A DNA stretch of 64,000 bases, from the NCBI RefSeq assembly GCF_040412425.1, contig NC_089762.1, positions 21,329,647-21,393,646 of the forward strand, given 5' to 3'. The notes beneath the pieces were generated by a model. The model saw only the letters and a program-made list of their open reading frames with translations. It had not been told where the DNA came from and did not search any database. The number at the start of each line of letters is the position of its first letter. The first letter of the stretch is position 1. Shown here piece after piece: positions 1 to 11,271 of the stretch. The position numbers and the translations under genes were made by a program. The stretch is from Macrobrachium rosenbergii. Taxonomy: Eukaryota > Arthropoda > Malacostraca > Decapoda > Palaemonidae.

Positions 1-131
1 TAAAACATATGAAATAGCTGAAAATTATATCAAAATGCAGAACACAAAAGTCATCTGTAAGAAATAGACATCTCAAAATCATAGACATCAAATCAAAACA
101 TACACATAATCTCACATTATAATAATATATA

Positions 132-402
132 AAGTTGAAAAGGCCCATAAAACACTATTTGAACGTTGCAACCATATATTTCGAGCACTTCCTTCTGTGC
201 CCATGTTCACTGGTAAAATATGGACACATTCTGTATTACATGAGTATATATACAAAGCATATGTAGGTGTAGCAGTATATACGAGTATACTCAAGTAACA
301 CATCATCTCCGCATATTTTACCAGTGAACAGGGACACTGAAGGAATGCTCAAAATATATGGTTATAACATTCAAATAGTGTTTTAAGGGCCTTTTTTATC
401 TT
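132..402. repeat. Imperfect 91-bp inverted repeat (foldback/hairpin element)
   Basis: Positions 132-222 and 312-402 are reverse complements of each other with only scattered mismatches, separated by an 89-bp AT-rich loop rich in tatata motifs. A transcript would fold into a long hairpin. No coding potential is seen. It could be a small foldback transposon or a MITE; I see no clear target-site duplication. Confidence 0.75.
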
Positions 403-458
403 CATATTATACTGTTGTATTACAGTAAAAGATACAGTATTCATATATATGGTATATA

Positions 459-1754
459 CGAGGGTAAGTCAAAAAGTTCCAGGAAAAATTGTTGAATGAT
501 GTATTTACACATGAATGAAACAATCCAAATACTTGGTAAACAATTATTTGTGATGTAGTGATCATATAGACTTGTTACCTCAGTCATCCTCTTGCTACCG
601 TGGTGTTAACATCTGCTTTAGAAAAGTAACTTCTTGAACCCATGGAAAATAAAAATTTTGAGATGAGAGCTAACATCAAGTTCCTGACCAATCTTGATTG
701 GAAACCAGGAAAAATTATTGAAGCTTTGCAACAAGTTTATGGAGATTCTTCTCCATCTAAATCAGTTGTTTATGATTGATAAAAGCGATTTAAGGATGGT
801 CGGGAGGACCTCAAAGACAACCCAAGAGAGGGAAGACCATCAACTGCAAAAAATGAAAGAATTGTGGCTTTGGTGCAGAATCTAGTGGATGAAGATCGCC
901 GGATTACTATCGATATGATAGCTAATGAAACTGGGATCTCCCATGGTTCCACATTTTCAATTTTAAATGAAAATCTTGGTTTGAGTAAACTTTCAGCACG
1001 TTGGGTCCCAAAAAAGCGTTGTGAAGACCAGCTGCATCAAAGAGCTGAACTTTCTCTTGCAGTTTTAACGAAGATTGAATCAAATGAATCAGAGTTTTTG
1101 ACCGGATTGTTACTGGAGATGAAACTTGGATCCATCAATATGACCCAGAAAGTAAAATTCAATCAAAGCAATGGTTACCAAGAGGTTCAGCTGCACCAGT
1201 GAAGTTCAAAGTGGCGAGATCTGCCCAGAAGGTTATGGCAACAGTGTTTTGGGACTCCAAAGGAGTGATTTTGATTGATTTCCTTGAAGGACAAAAACAA
1301 TCACCGAACTACTACAAAGGTTTTTGCAAAACTGAAGACTGCATTGACTAAAAACGCTCGAGAAAGTTGCATGCAGAATTTTGTTCCATCATGATAATGC
1401 TCCAGCACAGTCATCAAGGCTTGCAAGAGAAGTCCTACGGAAATTTAGGTGGGAAACTCTTCCACATCCTCCTTATAGTCCTGATCTTGCTCCTTCAGAT
1501 TTTTCCTGTTCCCTGAAAACTCAAGGAACACTTAAGAGGAGTCCAGTTTGAATCTTTGGATGCTGCTAAACATGCAGTTTCAACATGGTTTAATAGAAAG
1601 GCCCCAAATTTCTACAAAGAAGGGTTGCAGAGGTGGAAACAGCGCCTTGAAAAGTGTATAGAGTTAGATGGTAGATATGTAGAAAAATGATGTTTGAATT
1701 TCCTTAAATAAAGAGTATATTGAATTTTTCCTGGAACTTTTTGACTTACCCTCG
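459..1754 (+). mobile_element. Full-length mariner transposon, 1296 bp
   Basis: Both ends carry the same 32-bp terminal inverted repeat, starting CGAGGGTAAGTC and perfect by eye. TA dinucleotides at 457-458 and 1755-1756 form the expected target-site duplication. The 1.3-kb length is the usual mariner size. The element lies upstream of the first host exon seen, in the same orientation as the gene. Confidence 0.93.
642..1690 (+). pseudogene. Broken mariner transposase
   Basis: The reading frame starts at the ATG at 642 and shows the usual mariner order: a helix-turn-helix N-terminal part, then the DDE catalytic domain. The catalytic signature HHDNAPA is encoded near 1383-1405, and the downstream SPDLAPSDF motif that holds the third Asp is near 1474-1505, as expected for DD34D mariners. 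The gene is dead: a Trp codon has become TGA at 777, and the frame shifts near 1010, near 1110 and again between 1300 and 1520. With perfect terminal repeats the ends could still be mobilised by an active relative, but this copy makes no full protein. About 345 codons would be expected for an intact gene. Confidence 0.9.
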
Positions 1755-1756
1755 TA

Positions 1757-2819
1757 TGTGTGTGTATATATATTTATATTTATATTCTGATGCCAGCTGG
1801 AAGAATGAAACTGTATTTTTTTGTCAACCGACTTAAGGGCCAACACCTTGTGCTCAGAATATCAGCAATATATGTAATGAATAAACTGACTTATCTTGAT
1901 ATCACATCTAAGTAAACAGAGAAGTGGAGGTCGCCTTTTAAAAAACCAGTCAATGACTTTAAACTGAATTTATTTACAAACTGAGCAATCAGGAAATTAA
2001 TATGAAAGGGCTGACCGAGCAGCAAGCAGGCACATACAATGTGCAATAAAAGCTAGACAATGCGTAGCAAATAACTGAATCTGAAAGGGCTATAACCCTG
2101 AAATAGTTTGACACGCTAATAAACTTTACTGCGGCGAGACTGGTTGAATGATTTTTGGTAGTTAGCGCAAAGGGGGAACTGTGTCCAGCGCCCCTGGACC
2201 GCTGAATCAGAAGACTCTTACACATGGCAAGATGGCAGTTAAATGTCTAAGTCTATTTGGTTTACAAGGGCAGGGGCAGACCACTCGAAGAGCCAGATAA
2301 CAGGATTCTTATTGCATCTGCACATGGAGCTTGCTTGCAAAAGACAAATTTCAGCTGCAGAGGTTCGACACCTTGCCAGTGTGAAAGCAACAGGACCGCA
2401 CTAACGATGTGTGCACTTGGTCCCTTTGGTAATGTGTGCATGCCCAGGCAGGGTGCGATGCGTCTCCCATTCGGTTTCAAGCTTGGGGCCCCAGTACATT
2501 AGTCAATCTGAAATGCAATTTCAGCCAGCAGAAAGGTCAGATGGAAATAGGTCATGGCTAAGGCTACGAGGGTCAGCACAGCAGCCCAATTACAGTCCTA
2601 GCTAGCCCTCCTGTCCCTAACGGCTTTCTCCCCCCAAAAATCATACGATACTGGGGCTAGGAGGTCGGCTTGATTCCCCCAAAATCAGGCGAAATGGGGG
2701 TAGGCCTACAAAAGTTCACCTCCCTCTAGTGGAGTCTCCTCCAGCCGCCATTAAATTTGAATTCTTAGCTAACGGGCTGAAGAGACAAATTTTGTAAATA
2801 CGTGAAAATATAAATGTAC
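1757..2819. other. Intergenic or intronic DNA without a recognised gene
   Basis: I see only short unsupported reading frames on both strands. The part near 2630-2745 has a run of CCCCCAAAA-type words (near 2632, near 2677 and, inverted, near 2696) and may be a fragment of an interspersed repeat, but I cannot name it. Confidence 0.4.
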
Positions 2820-2839
2820 TGTATATATTATATATATAC

Positions 2840-2921
<82 letters not shown>
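2820..2921. repeat. (TA)n microsatellite with a few CA interruptions
   Basis: About 100 bases of almost pure alternating TA, interrupted near 2839 and 2850 by single ca steps. The Ile/Tyr-rich reading frames through it are by-products of the repeat. Confidence 0.95.
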
Positions 2922-2927
<6 letters not shown>

Positions 2928-4452
2928 TTCATTAATATATGCTATCATTCGTAATGTTTTCTCCATAACCTATAAAAAGTAGTATGTGCTACCTATAAAA
3001 AACAGTAGGCTACTGTATATGCTATCAGCGCAAAATGTTTTTGATAAATTATAAAAGAAAATACCCTAATGAGTTTAGCCAGGACATGGTATTCTGGGAA
3101 AGGTTTGTTCCCATCATTTTACACTCGCCCTAAAGTTTTTCTCACAACTATAAAAATATATGCTATCAAAATAAATATTCTTCATAACCTATATATGCTA
3201 CCACTGAATGTGTTTTCCGTTCAGATATTGGGGAGGCAAATAAACAAACAACTGCAAGGATAAAGTAAACAAACGCTTAACAACCAAGCCGTCACGAGTC
3301 AGACGACAACTCACTGCAGTAAAATCAAGCTTTGTGGTCTTATGTAATTATTATTATAATATGAAAAATAGTAATCACTAATTAGAATATCACTAATCAC
3401 CAATTTGAATATCACTAATATAGGAAAACAAATCCCTTACCTAGATATGGGCATTCTGGTGTTGTTGCTATCCCTGGGAGACAATTCCCATCTGCTTCTG
3501 TCCCTCTCTTGTAACAAACTTACGAGATGCAATCGTTCAAATTTTTCCCTCATAAGGGTGGGACTTCTCTTGCTTATGGCAATGGAATTGTGTGAATGCA
3601 CTACACAGTAAGAAAATCCGAAAAGGAAATGCGTTACAAAGCACTAGGATATCACTTGAACCAGAACCACACACAAATCGAGATGGTTTATCGTTAAAAC
3701 CCGACACTGTTGGGAACTGTTACGTACTTATATAATTTCATTTTTCCGAAAGTATGCAGTAAAAATATGTCAAGAAATATCAGATATTATATGTATACTA
3801 GTTGGAATGGCACATCTGTGATACAACTATGACGAGTTCATAATATCAAGATACGTAATATATATTTTCTTTGATTTGATACATTTTTTAGAGAACAAAT
3901 CAGCTCGTATCGTAGAAAATATTGTAGAATTTCCCACTTTCTACTATCCAGAATTGGCAAGACATTGCACGACAATTTGTCACTCAATGTCGCTCACAGG
4001 CCAAAATCAAGATACAGATACATATTTACTGTATATTTTTTGAGAGAAAGAGTTGGCTTTTATCATAGATAATGTGTATTTTATTAGGAAAGTAAAGTAT
4101 ATTCACGCTTCCACCAAAAAAGTCTTACAGAAATTTTGCAAAAATTTTTCACTCAATGCTGCTCAAATGCTGGTAAATGCGATGAGCAAATATGTAAAAA
4201 AAAAAAATTTTTTTTTAGCAATATTTCAGGACACGTTTATTTAGACATATATACCAGTCCAAAACAGTAAAACACTAAAAATCAGTAATTCCTCAAAAAG
4301 TAATGAAGGAAATTCAGAAAGATTTTGATGTCTAGAGTTAGGTTTTGTTTTATTCTCTTTTAATATTAGCAATGCATCTGACATATTTCAATTAAGTAAA
4401 TGTATTTTTGCCTGGAATACTTGCAATTTTTTTATGTTTGGTTATTTTACAG
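2922..4452. other. AT-rich non-coding DNA, probably intron upstream of exon 1A
   Basis: No transposon protein, RNA gene or terminal repeat was recognised. The last 40 bases (from about 4412, ggaatacttgcaat) match the bases just before exon 1B (about 34911), so this short piece belongs to the duplicated unit. The rest shows only short random frames. Confidence 0.5.
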
Positions 4453-4593
4453 GGGAAAGCAAAATTTCGAAGGGAAACCAGTTTGTAGCAGATGAAAATA
4501 GAAGTGATATGTCAAAAGTGGATGAATCTGAAAAGGAAAGTTCTAAAGTTCCTAAACCCAGAAATACTTCAAAAGCAGAAGGTCAAGATATTG
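4453..4593 (+). CDS. Host gene internal exon 1A (141 nt, phase 1/1), unidentified protein
   Basis: The exon follows a pyrimidine-rich tract and ttattttacag and ends before gtaagaa, so both splice sites look good. It is 47 codons long, starts after the first base of a codon and ends with the first base of the next, so it is symmetric and can be duplicated or skipped without shifting the frame. The peptide is hydrophilic, rich in Lys, Ser, Glu and Asp (it includes GESKISKGNQ and KVPKPRNTSKAEG), and probably disordered. It is nearly identical to exon 1B: I count 9 base changes, 7 of which change the amino acid. I do not recognise a family. Upstream exons were not found in the window. Confidence 0.8.
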
Positions 4594-4679
4594 GTAAGAA
4601 ATTTTTAATTGTTATGTTATGTAAATTTGTGTTATGTGCTCCCTAGCAATATATATAATTAAAAAACAGGACTTGAAAT

Positions 4680-5070
4680 AGGAAAAACCTATTTTTTGTA
4701 GTCGCTGTTGAATCCTCAAGGAGTTACCCTTCCATGGTCTACCAGAACTCCCAGGTGACCAAACTAATACCAAAGAATCTCTCTTTGCTGGTCTTGTGGT
4801 CGGGCATTGCCGTAATGATAAACACTATAACACGTGATGGAGTATGTAATGGACTCAATGATAAGAGGGCGCTTTCCCTTATCTTCAGCGAAGCTTAACC
4901 CATTTTCCATCTGAACCTGCAAGAAGTGGTTATAGTGCATGTGGATCCGCCATATTGTTGACAAACAGACCCGCACAAAGACCAGGCAGCCATTACTTTC
5001 TGTTGGTCAATGCAGGATAATCCCTTACCCAAATCCCATGCCTTTTGGTCAGGGAAGTGGGAGGGTTTTG
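4680..5070 (-). repeat. DIRS-A inverted terminal repeat, 3' side of the element
   Basis: This stretch is the reverse complement, with mismatches, of 16690-16998. Shared words include gtgaccaaa, gctggtcttgtgg, aacactataac, gttgacaaac and cccgcac. Inverted rather than direct terminal repeats are typical of DIRS1-like elements and separate them from LTR retrotransposons. Confidence 0.8.
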
Positions 5071-5160
5071 AGGACTCAACAGCGACTACCAAAAATAGGT
5101 TTTACCTATGTCAAAATGTTTATTTTATAGTGTAGTCACTTGTTTCGTCCTCAAGGAGCT
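5070..5160 (-). repeat. DIRS-A internal complementary region
   Basis: The bases near 5135-5155 (gtgtagtcacttgtttcgtc) are complementary to the far outer end at about 16980-16996, while 5070-5110 (caacagcgactacc, aaaaataggtttt) is complementary to the near outer end at about 4682-4715. A short internal block that joins copies of both element ends is the template known from DIRS1 for forming the circular DNA intermediate. Confidence 0.75.
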
Positions 5161-5429
5161 TTACAGAGAAATTGACAAGTGTCGAAAAGGCTCAAGCTCT
5201 TAAATTTTAATCTCAACAACCCAAAGAAAAAACATTTTGATCCGAGGTCAAGCCACAAGTTTCAAGTCCCATTCTTTATTCCAAATACCCCTCAGGTTTT
5301 GGTAATAAAGAACAAAATACTAAACACAAACCTCTATTTTTAGGATGAATTTCTACAGTGACTAAGCATGCTGGGTATGGATGCAGTCTTTTCACACCTT
5401 CCCCTGGCGATAATCAGCATACCCATCGT

Positions 5430-5614
5430 TAGGAAGACCCTGGTTTTCCATTGCTGTGCTTATGGGGCCAGGACTAACCGTACCACCTACTGATACACAG
5501 TTTAGTCAAATTTGTTAGAGCTTGTGGGAATAATGTTTTAAGAATGCTGTTTCTGATGACCACCCTGTACATTCGGACTTCTTCGAAAGAGATTTCTGAA
5601 GAAGGCCAACGACG
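5430..5614 (-). pseudogene. DIRS-A tyrosine recombinase, C-terminal piece
   Basis: Read on the minus strand from 5614, this continues the recombinase frame that stops at 8845: the codons just inside give a Ser-Leu-Ala-Phe-Phe-like stretch and, after a frameshift, GWSSETAFLKHYSHKL. The His-Tyr in that peptide is the likely site of the catalytic tyrosine. The piece is separated from the rest of the domain by the pogo insertion at 5617-8844. Stops follow by about 5510. Confidence 0.7.
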
Positions 5615-6225
5615 TACAGTAATACCTCAAACTTGCATGAGGTAAGGTTCTAGAACCCCCCATGCAAGGCAAGGATTTGCATTAGTTTGGCATAGTCACT
5701 AAAAATGCTAATAAATGCTTATTTTTAGTTTAAACACTAAATATGACCCTAATCATGCTCCCAAAGTATTAAGCTAACTTTTCAATTATATTAAAGTTAC
5801 TGTAATTTCATTTAAAAGCCAGCTTAATACATTACCCTTAAAAAAAATGGTTGACGTAAAAATAGTGTACAGTATCGTAATGGGTACTAGCACATTTACA
5901 GTAAGTACAGGTAGTGCTCGAGTTACAATATTTCGACTTACGATAATTCGCTCTTACGATGGGGTTAGCAATTAATATCGATACGACAATATTTTGAAAA
6001 TACGTATTTTTAAATTTCGCGGGTGACTGGCGCAGGCAACAACATACAACCAGGCAGCATATGGTGTACGATACGTTGGGCCGAGAGGCTGGAATAGGTA
6101 CATTAATTCAATGAGTTGACCTTGCTTGCTCTTGTTGTGCCGGAAGTTAAAATAGGCCAGTGTTCGTTTGCGATTTTTGTGCTTTTGTGAATACACCAAA
6201 CTCTAAAACTCAAATTTGTATCACT

Positions 6226-7830
6226 ATGTCTGCCAAACACCCAAGTGTGTCTCATACTGGTAGTGCGAAAAAGAAGGGGCAGTCTATCACTCTGGAGCAG
6301 AAAATGAAAATTATCAACCAGCGTGCCGCTGGAAAGCCAGTCATGGTAATCGCACGTGACGAGCATCTATCTCAGTCGACGGTATCCACCATCCTTAAAG
6401 ACGAAACGGATAATGAACGCTATAAGGGCATCTGCTTCAGTTCATTCGACACTTATATCAAAGAAGAGGATAGGACCTTTGGAAGAAATGGAGCAGTTAC
6501 TGGTCACGTGGATGGAGGACCAGATACAGAAGCGTATGCCACTCAGTCTCTTAACCATCCAAACAAAGGCTCGTGATGCTTTTTCGATGAACTGAAGAAA
6601 AACTATGATGATAACCACAACAAAAGTTTTGTAGCAAGTGCTGGATGGTTTCATCGCTTCAAGAACCGTCATAATTTTCATAGTGTGAAAATTAGCGGTG
6701 AAGCAGCAAGCGCTGACGCCGAAGGAGCCGCTAAATTCAAGGATATTCTGCAAAAGATCGTCATTGATGAAGGGTACTTGCGGAGCAGATCTTTAATGTC
6801 GATTTAAACAGGACTGTATTGGAAGTGTATGCCTCAACGGTCCTACATCCATAAAGAAGCAACAACGATGCCTGGGTTTAAGGCATACAAAGATCGACTG
6901 ACTCTTCTGCTTGGGCGAAATGTGGCTGGGTATAAACTTAAGCCACTCATGATTTATCACTCCGAAAATCCAAGGGCATTAAAGAGAATCGACAAGCATA
7001 CGCTTCCTGTGCATTACCGTCATAATAAGAAAGCATGGATGACTGCAATGCTGTTCAAAGACTGGTTTGTGCGATGCTTTATTCCAGAAGTGAAAGATTA
7101 TTGTAGGGAAAACAAAATCCCCTTCAAAATTCTGCTGATTCTAGACAATGCTCCCGGCCACCCTCAGAATATCGGAGATATTAATGAGAACGTAAAAGTT
7201 GTGTTTTTGCCACCAAACACAACTTCTCTCATACAACCCATGGATCAGGACGCTGTCGCTACGTTCAAGGCCTATTATCTTCGGAACACGTTTGCTCAGG
7301 CTGTTCAGGCTACGGATAATGAGGAGAAAGATCTCAGGACTTTCTGGAAGGAATTCAATGTTCTAAACTCGAGTATGAACATTGGAAAGGCTTGGAAGGA
7401 GGTAAAGAAAGAATGTATGAATGGGGTTTGGAAAAATCTGCTACAAGTGTATGTGAACTCATTCAAAGGTTTCAATAAAGATAAAGAAGTTGTGGAAATT
7501 AATAAAAAGATTGTGACACTTGGGAGAAGTTTAGATTTAGAAATTGATGAAGAAGACATCCAAGATCTTTTAGATGTGCAAAATGTAGAGCTTACGGCAG
7601 AAGATTTAATTGCGCTTGCAGAAAAGAGAAAAAGAGCAGACGAGGAAGAAGAAATTGAAGAAGAGCCAGAGCGAAAGTTTACGACAAAAGCACTAGCAGA
7701 GGTTTTTGCCTCATTTGAACATGGACTGAAACTTTTGAGTGAAATGGATGGGAACATGGAACGGTTTGCTAAAGTTAAAAGAGCACATCAAGACGCTGTT
7801 GCATGTTACCAAGTCATTTATGAAGAATGA
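6226..7830 (+). pseudogene. Tigger transposase, broken by frameshifts
   Basis: The likely start is the ATG at 6226. The first 50 residues hold the pogo/CENP-B type helix-turn-helix (ITLEQKMKIINQRAAGKPV). The frame then shifts near 6390-6430, continues in another frame through MEDQIQKRMPLSLLTIQTKA and the CENP-B-like DNA-binding part, passes stops near 6585-6595 and shifts again near 6800. From 6829 to 7830 it is open and carries the DDE domain: LILDNAPGHP with the second catalytic Asp near 7141-7170 and PPNTTSLIQPMDQ with the third near 7213-7251. The first Asp lies in FNVD near 6790-6803, just before the last frameshift. The C-terminal part has an acidic Glu-rich stretch. Intact relatives are about 550-600 residues. 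It acts in the nucleus; this copy cannot be active as one protein. Confidence 0.9.
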
Positions 7831-8062
7831 AAAAAACGCACTATGCAACCGACAATGGAACACTTCTTTAAGAGAACAACTCCAGTGGCACGCCTTCTGC
7901 CTCCCCTACCCCACCCGCTCCCCTACCCCGACATTTGAGCCTCGATCCCCTTCATCTCTTAATTTTGAAACACCTGAACTAACAGAAGAAGAAATACTAT
8001 CTGAAGAGGAGCGAGTTGATGATCCTGAAGCTTTATCATCCTCCTCCTCTTCCGATTTTTAG
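7831..8062 (+). pseudogene. Frameshifted C-terminal tail of the Tigger transposase
   Basis: The main frame stops at 7830. In the +2 neighbour frame the sequence continues open to 8062 with a Pro-rich segment followed by an acidic Ser-rich end (ELTEEEILSEEERVDD, then a Ser run). Such acidic Ser-rich tails occur at the end of Tigger transposases, so I read it as the original C-terminus separated by small indels. Confidence 0.55.
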
Positions 8063-8844
8063 TTATCCGTAGCCATGAACAGCCTGACACCGTTCACGTG
8101 AATTACGTGTGCCGACGACGGACCAAATCTTGGTGAGTACCCCTTACAGTACAGTCTGATTCTTTTTCTTGTTATTCAATTTCTTTTTATACTGAATTAT
8201 CTTAAGTCAATCTGCATTGAATCTGCAGAATTAGCTGGTATTAATAATTACCACTCTACCATATATGTATAGAATATACCGTGGGCTAGCTACTGTTTAC
8301 GATACGATTACCATACTGTACGCTATCCTAACTCTGGTTAGTTTTATTCAATTTCCCTTTATACTGAATTATCATAAGTCAATCTGCATTGAACCTGCAG
8401 AATTAGCTGACATTAATAATTACTATACTGTATATGTATAGAGTATACTGTGTAGTGTAGGCTAGGCTACCATATATGTATATACATGGTACTGATTACC
8501 CTTGTGTAGGCTAGGCTATATTCGACTTACGAATATTTCAACAAACGATGGGTTTTTTGGAACCTAACCCCATCGTAACTCGAGCACTACCTGTACGTAC
8601 GTATACTAATGTTACCCTTAATTCATGGGATGCCATTTTCATATAGATTTTACACATAAAAGCATGAAAACTTATAAATTACTTAAAAAATTAGTGTAAA
8701 CTCTTCTGCAGGGTTTTTTGAGGATTTTGCAAATGTTGCATGTCTGTGAAAAAATCACATATGCCGATTAGTTAAGTTCCAATGAAAAGTTCACTTGTCT
8801 GTGAATTCGTGCAACTCAAATCACATAAGATCAAGGTATTATTG

Positions 8845-9560
8845 TACTTACTTCCCTAATATCATATGACCTAGAAAAGTAGTGTGGCTTTGCCTCTTTA
8901 ATGAGGGACACTAAAATTATTCTTGGCCCTTGTAGAGAGAGTGGTTTATTTGTGCCAGGGTGTAGGAAAATCGGACCTTCTTGGATGTTTGCTGCGACAC
9001 CTAGATAAACCTTAAGTGCTTGAACCGGGCATAATGTTTTGTCTGCAAAATTGGGTTTTCTTATCAGAATAGATTTCCTTTTTAAAGGATTCTCATTCTT
9101 GGCCAGGAATGATGGGCCAGGGGACAATAATAATTGGTCAGTTTTTTGCGTGATGTATCGTCCCGTCTAAGAGAGCCCAGTTCACTAATACGAGCTCCTG
9201 ATGCTAATGCAATCAAGAAGATTGCCTTTTGCAGCCTGTGAGTTGTGATTGTGTTAGGTCCTCTGAATTGAGTGGTTGATAGAAGTGTAAGTACCTTGTT
9301 CAGGGACCAAATGATTGGAAGCCTTTTGGGAGTGGGCCTTTGTAGTGCAAAAGACTGCAGAAGGAAAGTGACAATTTCTATACTAGAGTCAATCCTGAAT
9401 CCATAAAGCAAGGGTTCAGGTAATGCTGCCTTGTATGTCATGATTGTTGTAACTGCAAGGGATTTTGTCTTTAAAAAGGTATATAAGAAAATTTGAAAGT
9501 GATTCCATGGAACTCTCAGCTGGGCTCTCAATATGGATACTGTATAATCTAACCATATCT
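8845..9560 (-). pseudogene. DIRS-A tyrosine recombinase, main part
   Basis: Tyrosine recombinases join the DIRS circular DNA to the genome. On the minus strand the frame 9531-9082 holds an N-terminal SAM-like part and the box I arginine in LASGARISELGSL (Arg codon near 9190). After a frameshift the domain continues from 9127 with FLAKNENP, CPVQALKVYL and SYDIREVS next to 8850. The box II pattern is His-x-x-Arg in the family; here the His codon reads TAT (Tyr) at 8864-8866, a likely inactivating change. The frame breaks at the pogo insertion, and the catalytic Tyr piece lies beyond it near 5540. Confidence 0.85.
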
Positions 9561-10400
9561 TCCATGCAGACTGGTGTTGTCAGATAAATGATGTCCATAG
9601 TTTTTGCACTAGGTACCCAGCAATGTTGGGAGAATAATTTTCATGGTAGACAATATTTAAAAAATCCACACGTGAAGGCCTTGGCTCAGAAAGGATGATG
9701 CGTAGATGTCTTTCCTTCCTACTGTCTCGGATAGAACGGTGGATTGTAGTGGAATTGATCTCTTCGCCCATTGTTGAAGTAATAGGAACCAATGCCTGTT
9801 TGGCCACTTTGGGCTATTAAGTAAGCTGTTCCTTTCAAGGTTAGAAGCTTGCTCAAAACCTTCGAAATCTGGGACAATGGAGGAAAAAGTTATATTGTCC
9901 TCCATTTGTTCCAGTCTTGTAGTAAGGCATCTCTAGCTGTTGCTTGACTGTCCAAGTTCAGAGACACATATACTGGGAGTTTGTGATTCTCATATGTGGT
10001 GAATAGGTCCACTAACAACTGTGGAAGCATATTGGCTATTCTTTGAAAAGAGTGGTTGTCCAACATCCACTCTGTTGAGGCTTTCGTTTCTGTTGATAGA
10101 GAGTTGGCTATTACATTGAGAGACCCTGTGAGGTGAATTACAAACAAGTGCCCTTCCTTGCTTGAGACATCCGAAGGATGACTAGCATTATCATATTGAG
10201 AGGAGGTGAACGTGATCCCGACCTCTTGATGTGAGACATTGTAGCCATGTTGTTTAGAACTTACAAAATGTGTTTCTCTTCTGAAGGTGTGAGTTTTTTG
10301 AGAGACAAAAAGATAGACATCAGCTCCAGGAAATTATGACAATTCCTTAGAGTAGCTGACCACCTCCATGCCACCTGACGATCCTCCCAATGTCCTTCCC
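9561..10400 (-). pseudogene. DIRS-A RNase H and linker region, degraded
   Basis: Minus-strand frames near 10350-10210 give FLELMSIFLSLKKLTP and LVLNNMATMSHIKRSG, the shape of the RNase H core (LELxAVxxxL and an Asp-Asn-x-Thr strand; here the Asp is lost). Then 10147-9890 gives GSLNVIANSLS, which corresponds to the usual NxxADxLSR end of this RNase H type, and a linker towards the recombinase (DALLQDWNKW). Stops and frameshifts are frequent. Confidence 0.65.
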
Positions 10401-10559
10401 AACCTGTCAACAAGGGATCTGTGTATTGTCACTCATACAGGGTGACCTGTTTTGCCAGAGATTCTTTCTGGGTCCAAGGCCAAAGTATCTCCCCAACTTT
10501 TTGATTCTTTTGATGAGGTCAGTCACATCTTTTTTCTTGCATGCGATTGCCAGATTTTG

Positions 10560-11271
10560 TTCACATTTTTTAGTTGCAATCTGAGTATTGGATCTATTAC
10601 TGATGTCAACCGTAGCAGGCCCATCATATAATTGCCATCTGGAAACTCTGGGCTGTGCAAGGTTTTGAGATTTTTCCTTATTCTGTTTTAAGTATTGATG
10701 GGGAGAGACAACAGGCTGTGAAGAGTATCCCAACACAGTTCCAGCCATGGAAAGTGTCTGCTAGGCATGAGGCAGGATTTTTTCCAATTTATTATAAAAC
10801 CTTTTGACTGTAGTCTGTTGACCACTGCTGTTATGTTTTTCAAGCTCTCTTTTCTTGTGGGCCCCAGATTAACCAGTCATCTAGGTAGGCTATTAGTTGT
10901 ATTCCTTCTTGTCTGAGTTCTCAAACAACTACCGTTGCTAATTTTGTAAAAAATCCTTGGGGCAGTGTTTGGCCCAAAAGGTATAATTTTGAACCTGTAC
11001 ATATCTTTTCCTATCCGGAACCCTAGGCAGGGGTGGAAGGGAATGGCAATGTGGATGTGCCAGTATGAATCTTTCAGATCTATAGAAGCTGTCCAAGCCC
11101 CTTTTGGAATGATTGAACATACTTGGACAGTGTTAGTCATCCGAAACTTTTGGCAAACAATGTTCAATGTTGATAGGTTGAGGATCACTCTTCCTTCGGA
11201 GGAATCCTTTTTGGGGACACTGAAGAGACTTGCTTGGTGGCGATTATACGCATGTTTCTCTAGGGGCCCTT
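10560..11271 (-). pseudogene. DIRS-A reverse transcriptase
   Basis: On the minus strand the fingers/palm start with VPKKDSSEGRVILNLSTLN near 11215-11160, then GAWTASIDLKDSYWHI carries the first catalytic Asp (codon near 11078-11080). The LGFRIGKDMYRFKIIPFG segment follows. The catalytic YLDDW box is intact at 10873-10887 but sits in another frame than the upstream part. A thumb-like stretch (GFIINWKKS) follows near 10800. One frameshift separates the two halves and the SINE at 11287 cuts the N-terminal side. Confidence 0.88.

Larger units (their letters stand above)
5908..8593 (+). mobile_element. Tigger (pogo superfamily) DNA transposon, 2686 bp
   Basis: The ends are CAGGTAGTGCTCGAGTTAC and its complement ending CACTACCTG, with TA at 5906-5907 and 8594-8595. 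Further in, the repeats continue as cgatggggttag and ctaaccccatcg. The size fits an autonomous Tigger. A relative of its subterminal sequence (ctgcagaattagctg near 8225 and 8395) recurs in the deletion derivatives at 24259 and 46134. Confidence 0.92.
5617..8844. mobile_element. Outer pogo-like element interrupted by a Tigger
   Basis: The left end reads TA-CAGTAATACCTC and the right end reads GGTATTATTG-TA, a pogo-type CAG..CTG-like inverted repeat with TA target-site duplications at 5615-5616 and 8845-8846. Only about 540 bp belongs to this element: 5617-5907 and 8594-8844. It carries no protein, so it is a MITE. It inserted in the recombinase gene of DIRS-A, and a complete Tigger then inserted into it. 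Confidence 0.8.

Noticed and set aside
2257..2502. Overlapping open frames on both strands near 2260-2500
   Set aside because: No recognisable motif, no splice context and overlapping frames of equal quality; probably chance in a GC-richer patch.
7305..7757. 150-codon minus-strand Ser-rich frame
   Set aside because: It is antisense to the Glu/Lys-rich end of the Tigger transposase; the composition mirrors the sense strand.
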